Shown here: positions 8,447 through 16,340 of the stretch, piece after piece | Numbering within the stretch: the stretch's first letter is position 1 | Layout: each line of letters starts with the position of its first letter | Assembly: GCA_965199975.1 (NCBI GenBank) | Contig: OZ241340.1 | Span: 1,364,001-1,428,000 of the forward strand | Length of the DNA: 64,000 nucleotides | Direction of reading: 5' to 3' | From: JASLDZ01 sp965199975 | GTDB taxonomy: Bacteria; Pseudomonadota; Alphaproteobacteria; Caulobacterales; Caulobacteraceae | The notes under the pieces: model-generated | Seen by the model: only the letters and a program-made list of their open reading frames with translations | Databases searched by the model: none | What the model was told of the DNA's origin: nothing | Translations under genes and position numbers: made by a program

Positions 8447-10654
8447 ATGAACAACTTCAAGATCGACGTGGACGCCGAAGGCGTCGCCCTCGTCACCTTC
8501 GACGCGCCCGGCCGCTCGATGAACACCCTCACCTCGGAGGTGCTGCGCGAGCTCGGCGAGGTGGTGGAGCGGATCAAGACCGACGCCGCCATCAAGGGAG
8601 CTGTGATCGCCTCGGGCAAGGCGTCGGGCTTCTGCGCCGGTGCCGACCTCGCCGAGATGGCGGGCGGGCTCGCCGCCGCCAAGCCGGGCGACGAGGCGGC
8701 GCTCAAGGCCTTGTTCGACCAGGTCTACGCCATCAACCAGGTGTTCCGCGCGCTGGAGACCTGCGGCAAGCCGGTGGCCGCGGCGATCTCGGGCTTGGCG
8801 CTTGGCGGCGGGCTGGAGCTGACGCTGGCCTGCCACCACCGGATCGTGGCCGACGATCCGAAGATCAAGCTCGGCCTGCCCGAGTCGAAGGTGGGTCTGC
8901 TTCCGGGCGGCGGCGGCACTCAGCGCCTGCCTCGCCTCATCGGACTGATGGCCGCGGCGCCCATGCTGCTCGAAGGCAAGGAGATCCGCCCGGCGGAGGC
9001 GAAGTCACTGGGCTTCGTCGACGAGGTCGTGCCCAAGGGGACCGAGATCGAGGCCGCCAAGGCGTGGGTCAAGACCGGTTCGTCCGTCGCGCGCTGGGAC
9101 CAGTCCAGCTTCAAGATCCCCGGCGGCGGCCCCTACCATCCGCAGGGCATCCAGATGTTCATCATGGGCAACGCCATGCTGCGCGCCAAGACCTACGCCA
9201 ACTATCCGGCGCAGATGAACATCATGCGCTGCGCGTACGAGGGCCTGCAGTTGCCGATCGACGCCGCCTTGCGCGTCGAGAGCCGCTACATGGCGAAGAC
9301 GATCATGACGCCGCAGGCGCGCGCGATGATCCGCACCCTTTTCATGTCCATGCAGGCGCTGAACAAGGGCGCCGCACGCCCCGCGGGCGTTGCAAAGTCC
9401 GATGCGAAGAAGGTAGCGGTGCTGGGCGCCGGCATGATGGGCGCGGGCGTCGCCTACGTGCAGGCCATGGCCGGCGTCGAGACGGTGCTGATCGACCAGA
9501 GCCAGGAGGCCGCCGACAAGGGCAAGGCCTACGCCGCCGACCTCCTCTCCAAGGCGGTGAAGCGCGGCCGCATGACCCAGGACAAGGCCGACGGCGTGCT
9601 GGCGCTGATCACGCCGACCACCGACTACGCCCAAGTGAAGGGCGCCGACCTGGTCGTGGAAGCCGTGTTCGAGACGCGCGAGGTCAAGGCTGACGTGACC
9701 AAGAAGGCCGAGGCCCAGCTGGCCCCGGGAGCGGTGTTTGGCTCCAATACCTCCACCCTGCCGATCACCGGCCTGGCCGAGGTGAGCGTGCGACCGGCTG
9801 ACTTCATCGGCATCCACTTCTTTTCGCCGGTCGACAAGATGGGCTTGGTCGAGATCATCATGGGCGAAAAGACTGGCCAGGAAGCGCTGGCCAAGGCGGT
9901 CGACTATGTGCTGAAGATCAAGAAGACGCCGATCGTGGTGAACGACTCCAGAGGCTTCTACACCTCGCGCTGCTTCTCCACCTTCCTGCAGGAAGGTATG
10001 GAGATGCTGTCAGAGGGCTACGCGCCTGCGATCATCGACAACGTCGGCCGCATGACCGGCATGCCGCGCGGCCCGCTGGAGATGCACGACGACGTGGCGC
10101 TCGACCTCTCCTACAAGATCGGCCAGCAGACGGCGAAGGACCTGGGCTCAGCCTATACGCCCCCGCCCTACGCCAAGCTGTTGGAGACCATGGTCACCCA
10201 GCAGAGCCGCTACGGCCGCAAGAACGGCAAGGGTTTCTACGATTACCCGGCCGAGAAGGGCGCCAGGAAGTCCCTGTGGCCCGGCCTCGCCGACCTGCAG
10301 CCGGTGAGCAACTCGCAGGCCGAACCGGAGGTGGTGGCCGAGCTCAAGGTGCGCCTCCTCGCCCGCCAAGCGGTGGAGGCGGCGCGCTGCTTCGAGGAAG
10401 GTGTGATCACCGACCCGCGCGAAGCCGACGTGGGCTCCATCCTGGGTTGGGGCTTCGCGCCGTGGACAGGCGGGGTGATCAGCTACATCGACGGCTTCGG
10501 CTCCGCCCGCTTCGTCGAAATCCTCGACCGGTTGGCGGCGAGCTATGGCGAGCGCTTCAGGGCTCCGCAGCTGCTGCGCGACATGGCCGCCAAGGGCGAG
10601 ACCTTCTACGGCCGCTTCGGCGCCGCGGGCGCGCCGGAGAAGGCGGCGGCGTGA
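8447..10654 (+). CDS. fadJ: Trifunctional 3-hydroxyacyl-CoA dehydrogenase / enoyl-CoA hydratase
   Basis: 735-residue bifunctional enzyme for the middle two beta-oxidation steps. The N-terminal crotonase domain has the oxyanion signature GGGLELTLAC and LPESKVGLLPGGGGTQ, keeping both catalytic Glu residues. The C-terminal NAD-dependent part begins with the Rossmann motif VAVLGAGMMGAG and has the catalytic His in GIHFFSPVDKMGLVE. Two C-terminal dehydrogenase repeats follow. The start at 8447 is chosen because GGAGGAGG lies eight bases upstream, although the frame is open further 5'. It follows the thiolase by 23 nt in the same operon. Confidence 0.95.
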   Translation: MNNFKIDVDAEGVALVTFDAPGRSMNTLTSEVLRELGEVVERIKTDAAIKGAVIASGKASGFCAGADLAEMAGGLAAAKPGDEAALKALFDQVYAINQVFRALETCGKPVAAAISGLALGGGLELTLACHHRIVADDPKIKLGLPESKVGLLPGGGGTQRLPRLIGLMAAAPMLLEGKEIRPAEAKSLGFVDEVVPKGTEIEAAKAWVKTGSSVARWDQSSFKIPGGGPYHPQGIQMFIMGNAMLRAKTYANYPAQMNIMRCAYEGLQLPIDAALRVESRYMAKTIMTPQARAMIRTLFMSMQALNKGAARPAGVAKSDAKKVAVLGAGMMGAGVAYVQAMAGVETVLIDQSQEAADKGKAYAADLLSKAVKRGRMTQDKADGVLALITPTTDYAQVKGADLVVEAVFETREVKADVTKKAEAQLAPGAVFGSNTSTLPITGLAEVSVRPADFIGIHFFSPVDKMGLVEIIMGEKTGQEALAKAVDYVLKIKKTPIVVNDSRGFYTSRCFSTFLQEGMEMLSEGYAPAIIDNVGRMTGMPRGPLEMHDDVALDLSYKIGQQTAKDLGSAYTPPPYAKLLETMVTQQSRYGRKNGKGFYDYPAEKGARKSLWPGLADLQPVSNSQAEPEVVAELKVRLLARQAVEAARCFEEGVITDPREADVGSILGWGFAPWTGGVISYIDGFGSARFVEILDRLAASYGERFRAPQLLRDMAAKGETFYGRFGAAGAPEKAAA

Positions 10655-10673
10655 GTTCGCCGGAGATCCTCGC

Positions 10674-10925
10674 ATGAGTCGGGGCCTTCTCGCCGCGCTC
10701 GCCCTGATCGTGCTGGTCGCGGTAGGGCTTGTCGGCTTCGGCGCCTGGGCTTCGGCCAGCTTGCCGGGAAGCTGGGGTGGAACGCCGTGGATCTGGCTGG
10801 CCATGGTCGGGGGCGCGGCGGTGGTGGCGGCGCTGACGGCGGGGCTGATGTGGCTGGCGTTTTTCTCCGCCCGCCGCGGCTATGACGATGCGGCCGCCGA
10901 GGTGCATCCGATGGATGAGGGCTGA
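10674..10925 (+). CDS. Two-TM small membrane protein
   Basis: An 83-residue protein I do not recognise. Two hydrophobic helices (about residues 5-26 and 42-66) flank a short Gly/Trp-containing loop (SWGGTPWIW). An acidic tail follows, ending DDAAAEVHPMDEG. It starts 20 nt after the fadJ stop and is the last gene of the beta-oxidation operon. An interaction with membrane or electron-transfer partners is possible, but nothing in the sequence shows it. It converges with tonB; only 14 nt separate the stop codons, within a 7-bp inverted repeat (10922-10928 / 10937-10943). Confidence 0.75.
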   Translation: MSRGLLAALALIVLVAVGLVGFGAWASASLPGSWGGTPWIWLAMVGGAAVVAALTAGLMWLAFFSARRGYDDAAAEVHPMDEG

Positions 10926-10939
10926 GCGCCTCGAGCCGC

Positions 10940-11722
10940 TCAGTCGTCGTTCGCACGCGGACCCTCATCGTAGACGCTGAGGTCGTAGGGGATCACCAGC
11001 GTCGCCTCCTGCGCCCGCCCGTCGAGCATGAAGGGGCGGAAGCGGAAGGCGCGCGAGAGCTTCAGCGCGGCGCGACCGAAACCCTCGCCTGGCGGTGTCT
11101 CGTCCAGCACCGTGCAACGGTCGACGCGCCCGTCGCTCAATTCGCGGCAGCGCAGGGTGACCGAACCGCCGCGGCCGGCTTTGTAGGCGTCTCGCGGATA
11201 GGCGTCGCCGATCTGGCGCGGCGTCGGACCCTGCGTCCAGATCGGCTCGCTTTCCCCGCGTCCGCCCGGGCCGCCCGGCCCATCCCCTTGGCCGGCGCCC
11301 TGGCCGCCCGTGCCGACGCTCACGCCGGCGCCGGTCACCGGCGAGGCGAGCTCGGGGCCTTTCGGCGTGGCCAGCGTCGGCAGGGGCGCAGGCAGGAGCG
11401 GCACGGGCGCCGGCGGCCGGATGTGGACGGGAGGGAGCTTGGCGGGCTGTGGGCGCGGCGAGCTTGCTGCGGCGCGCTTGGGCGTGGAGGCCGGCGATCC
11501 GCCTGCGCGGCGCTTGGGAGCTACGGGCTGCGGCGCGGGCGGCCGCAGCTCCAGCGCCACCGGCGGGGGCGGGATCGGCGGCGCGAGCGACACGCCGGTC
11601 AGCACCACCGCCAGAATCGCCAGCACATGCACGGCCAGCGCGAAGGCGATGGCGGCCAGGCGCGCGCGGCGGTCTGGCCGGCGGGGGCGGCTGAGCGCAG
11701 GGATGGGCGCGACGAGGCTCAC
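10940..11722 (-). CDS. tonB: TonB energy-transducing protein
   Basis: 260-residue inner-membrane protein that passes proton-motive energy to TonB-dependent outer-membrane receptors, three of which are in this window. It has a short cytoplasmic basic N-terminus, one membrane anchor (about residues 22-45) and a periplasmic Pro/Ala-rich spacer (about 48-150) with PPIPPPP and PAPQP runs. A TonB C-terminal domain (about 170-255) holds the conserved YP motif region (GDAYPRDAYKAGRGG) and later RAFRFRPF. No exbB or exbD is adjacent. It is transcribed in the direction of ccrM, 46 nt downstream of it. Confidence 0.92.
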   Translation of the reverse strand: MSLVAPIPALSRPRRPDRRARLAAIAFALAVHVLAILAVVLTGVSLAPPIPPPPVALELRPPAPQPVAPKRRAGGSPASTPKRAAASSPRPQPAKLPPVHIRPPAPVPLLPAPLPTLATPKGPELASPVTGAGVSVGTGGQGAGQGDGPGGPGGRGESEPIWTQGPTPRQIGDAYPRDAYKAGRGGSVTLRCRELSDGRVDRCTVLDETPPGEGFGRAALKLSRAFRFRPFMLDGRAQEATLVIPYDLSVYDEGPRANDD

Positions 11723-11768
11723 GCATCGTCACATGTGGCGGCGCACGCGGCGCCGCCAGCGTCGGTGC

Positions 11769-12845
11769 TCAGGCGAGGCCAGCGCGCAGGCGGGTGCGCA
11801 GGCCGTCGATGGGCTGCAGGCCGCGGTCGGTCTTCATGTGCCAGAAGGTCCAGCCGTTGCAGGCGGCCGCTTCGTCGACCATGGCGCCCAGCTTGTGGAT
11901 GGAGCCGTGCAGCTCGCCCGCCACCAGCGAGCCGTCGGCGCGCACGTAGGCGCTGCGCGCGCCCTTGGGGCACCAAAGCTCGTCGCCCGGGCGCAGCAGC
12001 CCCGCCTCCACCACCATGCCGAAGGGGATGCGCGGCTCACTCTTCTTGGAGCCTGTGACGACGCAGGCCTCGGGCGCGAGCGGGATCACCTCGGCCAGCC
12101 GCTTGCGCGCCACCTCGGCGTAGGCCGCCTCGCGCTCGATGCCGATGAAGCGTCGGCCAAGTCGCTTGGCCGCAGCGCCCGTGGTGCCGGTGCCGAAGAA
12201 GGGGTCGAGCACGGTGTCGCCGGGGCGGGTGGAGGCCAGCAGCACCCGGTGCAGCAGGGCCTCGGGCTTCTGGGTGGGGTGGGCCTTGTGGCCGTCGTCG
12301 CCCTTGATGCGCTCTTCGCCGGTGCAGATCGGCAGCATCCAGTCGGAGCGCATCTGCAGGTCGTCGTTGGCGGTCTTCAGGGCGTCGTAGTTGAAGGTGT
12401 AGCGGCGCTGGCCGCGGCTCTTGGCGGCCCAGATCAGCGTCTCGTGGGCGTTGGTGAAGCGGGTGCCCTTGAAGTTCGGCATGGGGTTGGCCTTGCGCCA
12501 CACCACGTCGTTGAGCAGCCAGAAGCCCTCGTCCTGCAGGGCCGAGCCCAGGCGGAAGACGTTGTGGTAGCTGCCGATCACCCAGATGGCGCCGTCGTCC
12601 TTGAGCACGCGCCGGCAGCCCTGCACCCAGGCGCGGGTGAAGCGGTCGTACTCTTCAAAGCTGGAGAACTTGTCCCAGGCGTCGTCCACCGCATCGACCT
12701 TGGAGTTGTCAGGCCGCACGAGGTCGCCGCCGAGCTGCAAATTGTAGGGCGGATCGGCGAAGACGAGGTCGACCGACCGCTCCGGCAGCGCCGCCAGGGC
12801 CTCCAGGCAGTCGCCCTCGATGATGGTCCCCGCCGCGTCCGCCAT
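11769..12845 (-). CDS. ccrM: CcrM cell-cycle-regulated adenine-N6 DNA methyltransferase (GANTC)
   Basis: Orphan beta-class DNA methyltransferase that modifies adenine in GANTC after replication and couples gene expression to cell-cycle progress in Alphaproteobacteria. The catalytic DPPY is at residues 31-34, and the S-adenosylmethionine motif DPFFGTGTTG at 214-223 follows it, the beta-class order. HPTQKPEALLHR is also typical. The C-terminal 80-90 residues are the RAMA domain found in CcrM proteins. At 358 residues the protein is full length. ATG at 12845 has GGAGG a few bases upstream. No restriction gene is nearby. The leader contains two GANTC sites, one at the centre of a 39-bp palindrome, which suggests methylation-sensitive self-control. 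Confidence 0.97.
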   Translation of the reverse strand: MADAAGTIIEGDCLEALAALPERSVDLVFADPPYNLQLGGDLVRPDNSKVDAVDDAWDKFSSFEEYDRFTRAWVQGCRRVLKDDGAIWVIGSYHNVFRLGSALQDEGFWLLNDVVWRKANPMPNFKGTRFTNAHETLIWAAKSRGQRRYTFNYDALKTANDDLQMRSDWMLPICTGEERIKGDDGHKAHPTQKPEALLHRVLLASTRPGDTVLDPFFGTGTTGAAAKRLGRRFIGIEREAAYAEVARKRLAEVIPLAPEACVVTGSKKSEPRIPFGMVVEAGLLRPGDELWCPKGARSAYVRADGSLVAGELHGSIHKLGAMVDEAAACNGWTFWHMKTDRGLQPIDGLRTRLRAGLA

Positions 12846-12884
12846 CCGCCCCTCCGCTGAGGTGGGGGAGAGTGGCCCCTTGAG

Positions 12885-12939
12885 GTTACGTTCGATTCAA
12901 CATGACCGTGCCGTTCTGACTCAGAACGGCACGGTCATG
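12885..12939 (-). promoter_or_regulatory. ccrM leader: 39-bp palindrome, two GANTC sites, weak CtrA-like box
   Basis: The 19-base arms at 12901-12919 and 12921-12939 are perfect inverted repeats around one base (12920). The axis falls exactly inside GACTC (12918-12922), a CcrM target. A second GANTC (GATTC, 12894-12898) lies beside it, inside a sequence that reads on the minus strand TTGA-N7-GTAAC (12900-12885), a two-mismatch version of the CtrA box TTAA-N7-TTAAC. All of this lies 40-95 bases upstream of the ccrM ATG. Caulobacter ccrM is known to be CtrA-activated and affected by methylation of GANTC sites in its leader. Confidence 0.6.
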
Positions 12940-13009
12940 CTGGACAGGTGGTCGCGCGGGCGACCTGCGGAGGAGCCGCCGACGGATTGCGTCTGCGGCG
13001 AGGGCGCGC

Positions 13010-14842
13010 CTACCCCTCACCCACCAGCCCGCGGCTGGCCTTGTCGAGTTCCTCGGCGTAGCGGCGGGCGGCGTAGGCTTCGGTGAGGTAGCCCACCACC
13101 TGGCGGGTGTCCGGGGTGTCGACCACCGCCAGGATCTCGGCCTCGGAGCGGTCGAACAGGCTCATGGCCGTCTTCACGTTCATCTCGGGAAGCAGCGCCT
13201 GCTCCGGCCAGCGCGCGAGGCTGGAGGTCTTGCGCGTCTCCTTGTCCGCATCGCGTTCGGAGCCGAAGGCGTCGGCCAGGAGCACCACGCCCAGGTAGCG
13301 GCCTTCCTTGTCGACCGCGATCACCGTCTGCGTCGAGCCGAGCGGGACCTGACGGCGCAATTCGGCGATGGTGGCGTCGCCGTCGATGGTCTTGGGGTCG
13401 CTGCGCATCAGGCGGTTGACGGTGAGCGAGCGGATCCAGCCCACGTCGGCGGCCGAGCGGATGGTCTCGCCGCGCAGGTGAAGTCGCCAGGTGGAGAAGG
13501 AGTAGCCGAAGGTCTCGCGCACCGCCAAGCTCGTGCCCACGCAGGCGGTGAGCACCGCGGCGGTCAGTCCCAGGTCGCCCGTGGTCTCCAGCACGAGGAA
13601 GCTCATGGTCAACGGGCCACCGACGATGGCCACCGCCAGCGTGCCCATGCCGGCCAGCATGCAGGCGCTGGGGTCGAGCCCGTAGTCAGGCAGCCAGCGG
13701 GTGAAGGCCTCGCCGAACAGCTTGCCGGTGAGCGAGCCCATGAACAGCGAGGAGAAGAACAGCCCGCCCCGGAAGCCCGACCCCAGGCTCACCAGGGCGG
13801 CCAGCATCTTGAGCACGATCAGCCCGATGAGGAGCTTCATCGGCAGGGTCATGGTGAGGTTCAGCGACATGGCGCCGTGGCCCGCGGCCAAGACCTGCGG
13901 GGTGATCAGGCCCATGCCCCCGACCATCAGCCCGCCCAGCGCGGGCGTCGCCCATGGCGGCAGGCGGGTGGCGCGGAACAGGCGCTCGCTCAGCTCCACC
14001 CCGCGCATGGCCACCACGCCCAGGCCCGTCGAGATCAGGCCGAAGCTGAGGATCACCAGGTAGTGCGAGGGCCGCAGCGGGAAGACCTGCATGGCGTGGA
14101 AGGCGTAGGGGCTGCCGCCCAGGGCCTGCGCCGTCAGCCAGGCGGCGAGCGAGGCGGCCATGATCGGCGCCACGTTGCCCACCGTATAGACGCCCACCAC
14201 CAGCTCGAAGGCGTAGAAGGCGCCTGTGATCGGCGCGCCGAAGGCCGCCGCGATCGCCCCCGCCGCACCGGCGCCCACCATCATCCGCAGGTCCTGCCGG
14301 CGCAGCTTGAGGATGATGCCGAGCCGGCTGGCCAGGCCCGAGCCGATCTGCGTGTAGCCCGCCTCCAGCCCCACCGAGGCGCCCGAGCCGTTGGAGATCA
14401 GCGTCTGCACGGTGACGATGAGGCTGTCGCGCAGCGACATGCGCCCGCCCCGCAGCGCATTGGCCTCGATCGGATCCACCGGCGTGCGGTTGGAGACGCT
14501 GCGCCGCCAAAGCTCCACGAGGCCCAGCACGCACCCCCCCGCCAGCGGCGCGATCACCACGCGCAGGGGGTCCAAATGCGCGGAGGCGCTGAGCCGCTGG
14601 TCCACCGGAATGCCGAACAGGAGCACGTGCGCCGCCTGGCTGATGGCGCTCATGCCGGTGACGAGCGCGCCGGCCCCGGCGCCGACCAGGGCCGCCACAA
14701 GCGCCAGCACCGCCTCCGACGAGCGGACGAGGCCGCGCAGCCGGGCCGCGGCGCCCTGCGCCTCCACCGGCAACGGGAAGCGCAGGAGGGGCAGGGCGCC
14801 CAGCGCCGCCCGCAGGCCGTGGACCTCCTCGGTGGCGCTCAC
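13010..14842 (-). CDS. ClC-family chloride channel/transporter with CBS domains
   Basis: 610-residue membrane protein of the voltage-gated chloride channel/antiporter family. It has about ten to twelve membrane helices. The selectivity-filter regions include NGSGASVGLEAGYTQIGSG, with Glu at the usual gating position, and GFRGGLFFSSLFMG. A cytoplasmic C-terminal CBS pair (about residues 460-600) probably binds nucleotides. I place the start at GTG 14842, which overlaps the rnhB stop in GTGA; there is no other suitable in-frame start before the first helices. It lies between rnhB and ccrM and is probably translationally coupled to rnhB. Confidence 0.9.
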   Translation of the reverse strand: MSATEEVHGLRAALGALPLLRFPLPVEAQGAAARLRGLVRSSEAVLALVAALVGAGAGALVTGMSAISQAAHVLLFGIPVDQRLSASAHLDPLRVVIAPLAGGCVLGLVELWRRSVSNRTPVDPIEANALRGGRMSLRDSLIVTVQTLISNGSGASVGLEAGYTQIGSGLASRLGIILKLRRQDLRMMVGAGAAGAIAAAFGAPITGAFYAFELVVGVYTVGNVAPIMAASLAAWLTAQALGGSPYAFHAMQVFPLRPSHYLVILSFGLISTGLGVVAMRGVELSERLFRATRLPPWATPALGGLMVGGMGLITPQVLAAGHGAMSLNLTMTLPMKLLIGLIVLKMLAALVSLGSGFRGGLFFSSLFMGSLTGKLFGEAFTRWLPDYGLDPSACMLAGMGTLAVAIVGGPLTMSFLVLETTGDLGLTAAVLTACVGTSLAVRETFGYSFSTWRLHLRGETIRSAADVGWIRSLTVNRLMRSDPKTIDGDATIAELRRQVPLGSTQTVIAVDKEGRYLGVVLLADAFGSERDADKETRKTSSLARWPEQALLPEMNVKTAMSLFDRSEAEILAVVDTPDTRQVVGYLTEAYAARRYAEELDKASRGLVGEG

Positions 14843-15510
14843 GCCGCCTGCGCGTGCGCCAGGAGCGGCGCCTCGTCTCCCAATAGCGCGCGCACCGGCG
14901 CCCAGCTGCGCCGGTGAATGGGCGAGGGGCCGAGCCGCAGCAGCGCCGCCACGTGCTCGGGTGCGTGGTAGCCCTTGTGGCGGGCGAAGCCGTAGCCGGG
15001 GTGGGCTGCGTCCATCTCCACCATCAGCCGGTCGCGCGCGGTCTTGGCCAGGATCGAGGCGGCGGCGATGGACAGCGACAGCGCGTCGCCGCCCACCACC
15101 GTGCGCACCGGGCAGGGCAGGGGAAAACGGTAGTTGCCGTCGACCAGGGCGTGGGCGGCGGCAGGCGCCAGCGCCTCGACCGCGCGGCGCATGGCCAGGC
15201 CCGTGGCGTGCAGGATGTTGAGCGCGGCGATCTCCTCCAGCGTGGCGAAGGCTACCGCCCACGCCACCGCGGCGGCCTTGATGCAGGTTTCCATCTCCTC
15301 GCGGGCGGCGGGCGTGAGCTTCTTGGAGTCATCGATGCCTTCCGGCACGTGCCGGGTGTCGAGGATCACGGCGGCGGCGCACACCGGGCCGGCCCACGGG
15401 CCGCGACCGGCTTCGTCCACGCCGCAGACGAGGCCCGCGTGCTCGCGCTCGAGCCGCAGGGTCGGTCGCTGGCGCGCGGCGACGGCGGGGCGGGCGATTC
15501 CCTTGGGCAC
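14839..15510 (-). CDS. rnhB: Ribonuclease HII
   Basis: Cleaves RNA in RNA-DNA hybrids, including single ribonucleotides and primers. The length of 223 residues is standard. The first catalytic pair is D32-E33 in CGVDEAGRGPWAGP; further conserved blocks are DSKKLTPAAREE, VDGNYRFP and SIAAASILAKTARD, which supply the remaining acidic ligands. The N-terminal 20 residues are basic. It is first in a minus-strand cluster with the ClC gene and ccrM. Association of rnhB with ccrM is common in Caulobacterales. Confidence 0.96.
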   Translation of the reverse strand: MPKGIARPAVAARQRPTLRLEREHAGLVCGVDEAGRGPWAGPVCAAAVILDTRHVPEGIDDSKKLTPAAREEMETCIKAAAVAWAVAFATLEEIAALNILHATGLAMRRAVEALAPAAAHALVDGNYRFPLPCPVRTVVGGDALSLSIAAASILAKTARDRLMVEMDAAHPGYGFARHKGYHAPEHVAALLRLGPSPIHRRSWAPVRALLGDEAPLLAHAQAA

Positions 15511-15576
15511 GCCTCGGAGTAGCGCCGCACACGGCGTCGCGGAACCCCGCCCGCATGCGACGGATCGGGGCGCCGT

Positions 15577-16311
15577 CTAGGGCGCCAGCGCGCGCAGGAA
15601 GCGGGGGAGGGGCTTGGCGCTGCGGTTGAGCACCACGCCCGAGCAGTGGCCACCGGCCGCGGCCAGGGCGTCGCGCACGTGGATGGGGCCGCGCGGGTCG
15701 CCGTGCTCGGCCGAGACCACCAGGAAGGTGGCGTCCATCGCAGGCGCCATCAGGAGGCCGGCGCGGGAGCGCTGCACGGCCGGCGCATCGACGATCACCC
15801 AGTCGGCGTGGGGGCGCAGCGCCTCCCAGTAGTCGCGCGCGCCGGTCAGCTCCACGCGCTGGCCGGGCTTGAGCGCCTCGCGCCGCAGCCGGGTCAGCCA
15901 GAAGCGCGCCTCGCCGACGGGATAGGCGTCGAGATAGGCGGCGTCGGGCCAGGTGCGGCCGTCGGCGCCCACCACAGGCGGATCCACGTGGAAGAAGGTT
16001 TCGCCGCCCGGCGCGGCGGGCACGGGATCGCCCAGCTCGCCGTAGAGGTCGGGGGCGGCGGCCACGGCGTCGAACTGCGCGCCGGCGAGGAGGTCGAGCT
16101 CGACCAGCCAGACGCCGCGGCGAGACCGCGGCGCGACCGCGCGCGCCAGCTCGCGCGCCACCGTCGAGGTTCCCTCGCCGTCGCGCGCCGCCAGCACCTG
16201 CAGCACGCGCGCCCCGTCGGCCGGGGGCGGACCCAGGCGCTCGAGCAGGGCGTGCATGTCTTGGGAGAGATCGACCATCGGCGACTCGACGCGGGGGCGC
16301 AGGCTCAACAT
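15577..16311 (-). CDS. hfsB: HfsB-like polysaccharide ATPase (tyrosine-kinase-like, degenerate P-loop)
   Basis: 244-residue cytoplasmic protein resembling the kinase half of Wzc/CpsD polysaccharide co-polymerases. The Walker A region reads ARDGEGTSTVA, in which Thr replaces the Lys that normally contacts ATP phosphates. A Walker A'-like VWLVELDLLAG and a Walker B-like DWVIVDAPAV remain. The C-terminus (RSAKPLPRFLRALAP) has no Tyr cluster, so autophosphorylation of the usual kind is unlikely. It starts 29 nt after the hfsA-like gene and is presumed to pair with it. The hfs assignment rests on this gene set and its arrangement; another exopolysaccharide system is possible. Confidence 0.72.
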   Translation of the reverse strand: MLSLRPRVESPMVDLSQDMHALLERLGPPPADGARVLQVLAARDGEGTSTVARELARAVAPRSRRGVWLVELDLLAGAQFDAVAAAPDLYGELGDPVPAAPGGETFFHVDPPVVGADGRTWPDAAYLDAYPVGEARFWLTRLRREALKPGQRVELTGARDYWEALRPHADWVIVDAPAVQRSRAGLLMAPAMDATFLVVSAEHGDPRGPIHVRDALAAAGGHCSGVVLNRSAKPLPRFLRALAP

Positions 16312-16340
16312 GGCATGGATGGCCCCTTGCGCGAACGCGC

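Noticed and set aside
11737..11757. GGCGGCG/CGCCGCC hairpin after ccrM
   Set aside because: Stem of seven GC pairs in a very GC-rich region with no T-run on either strand; too weak to call a terminator.
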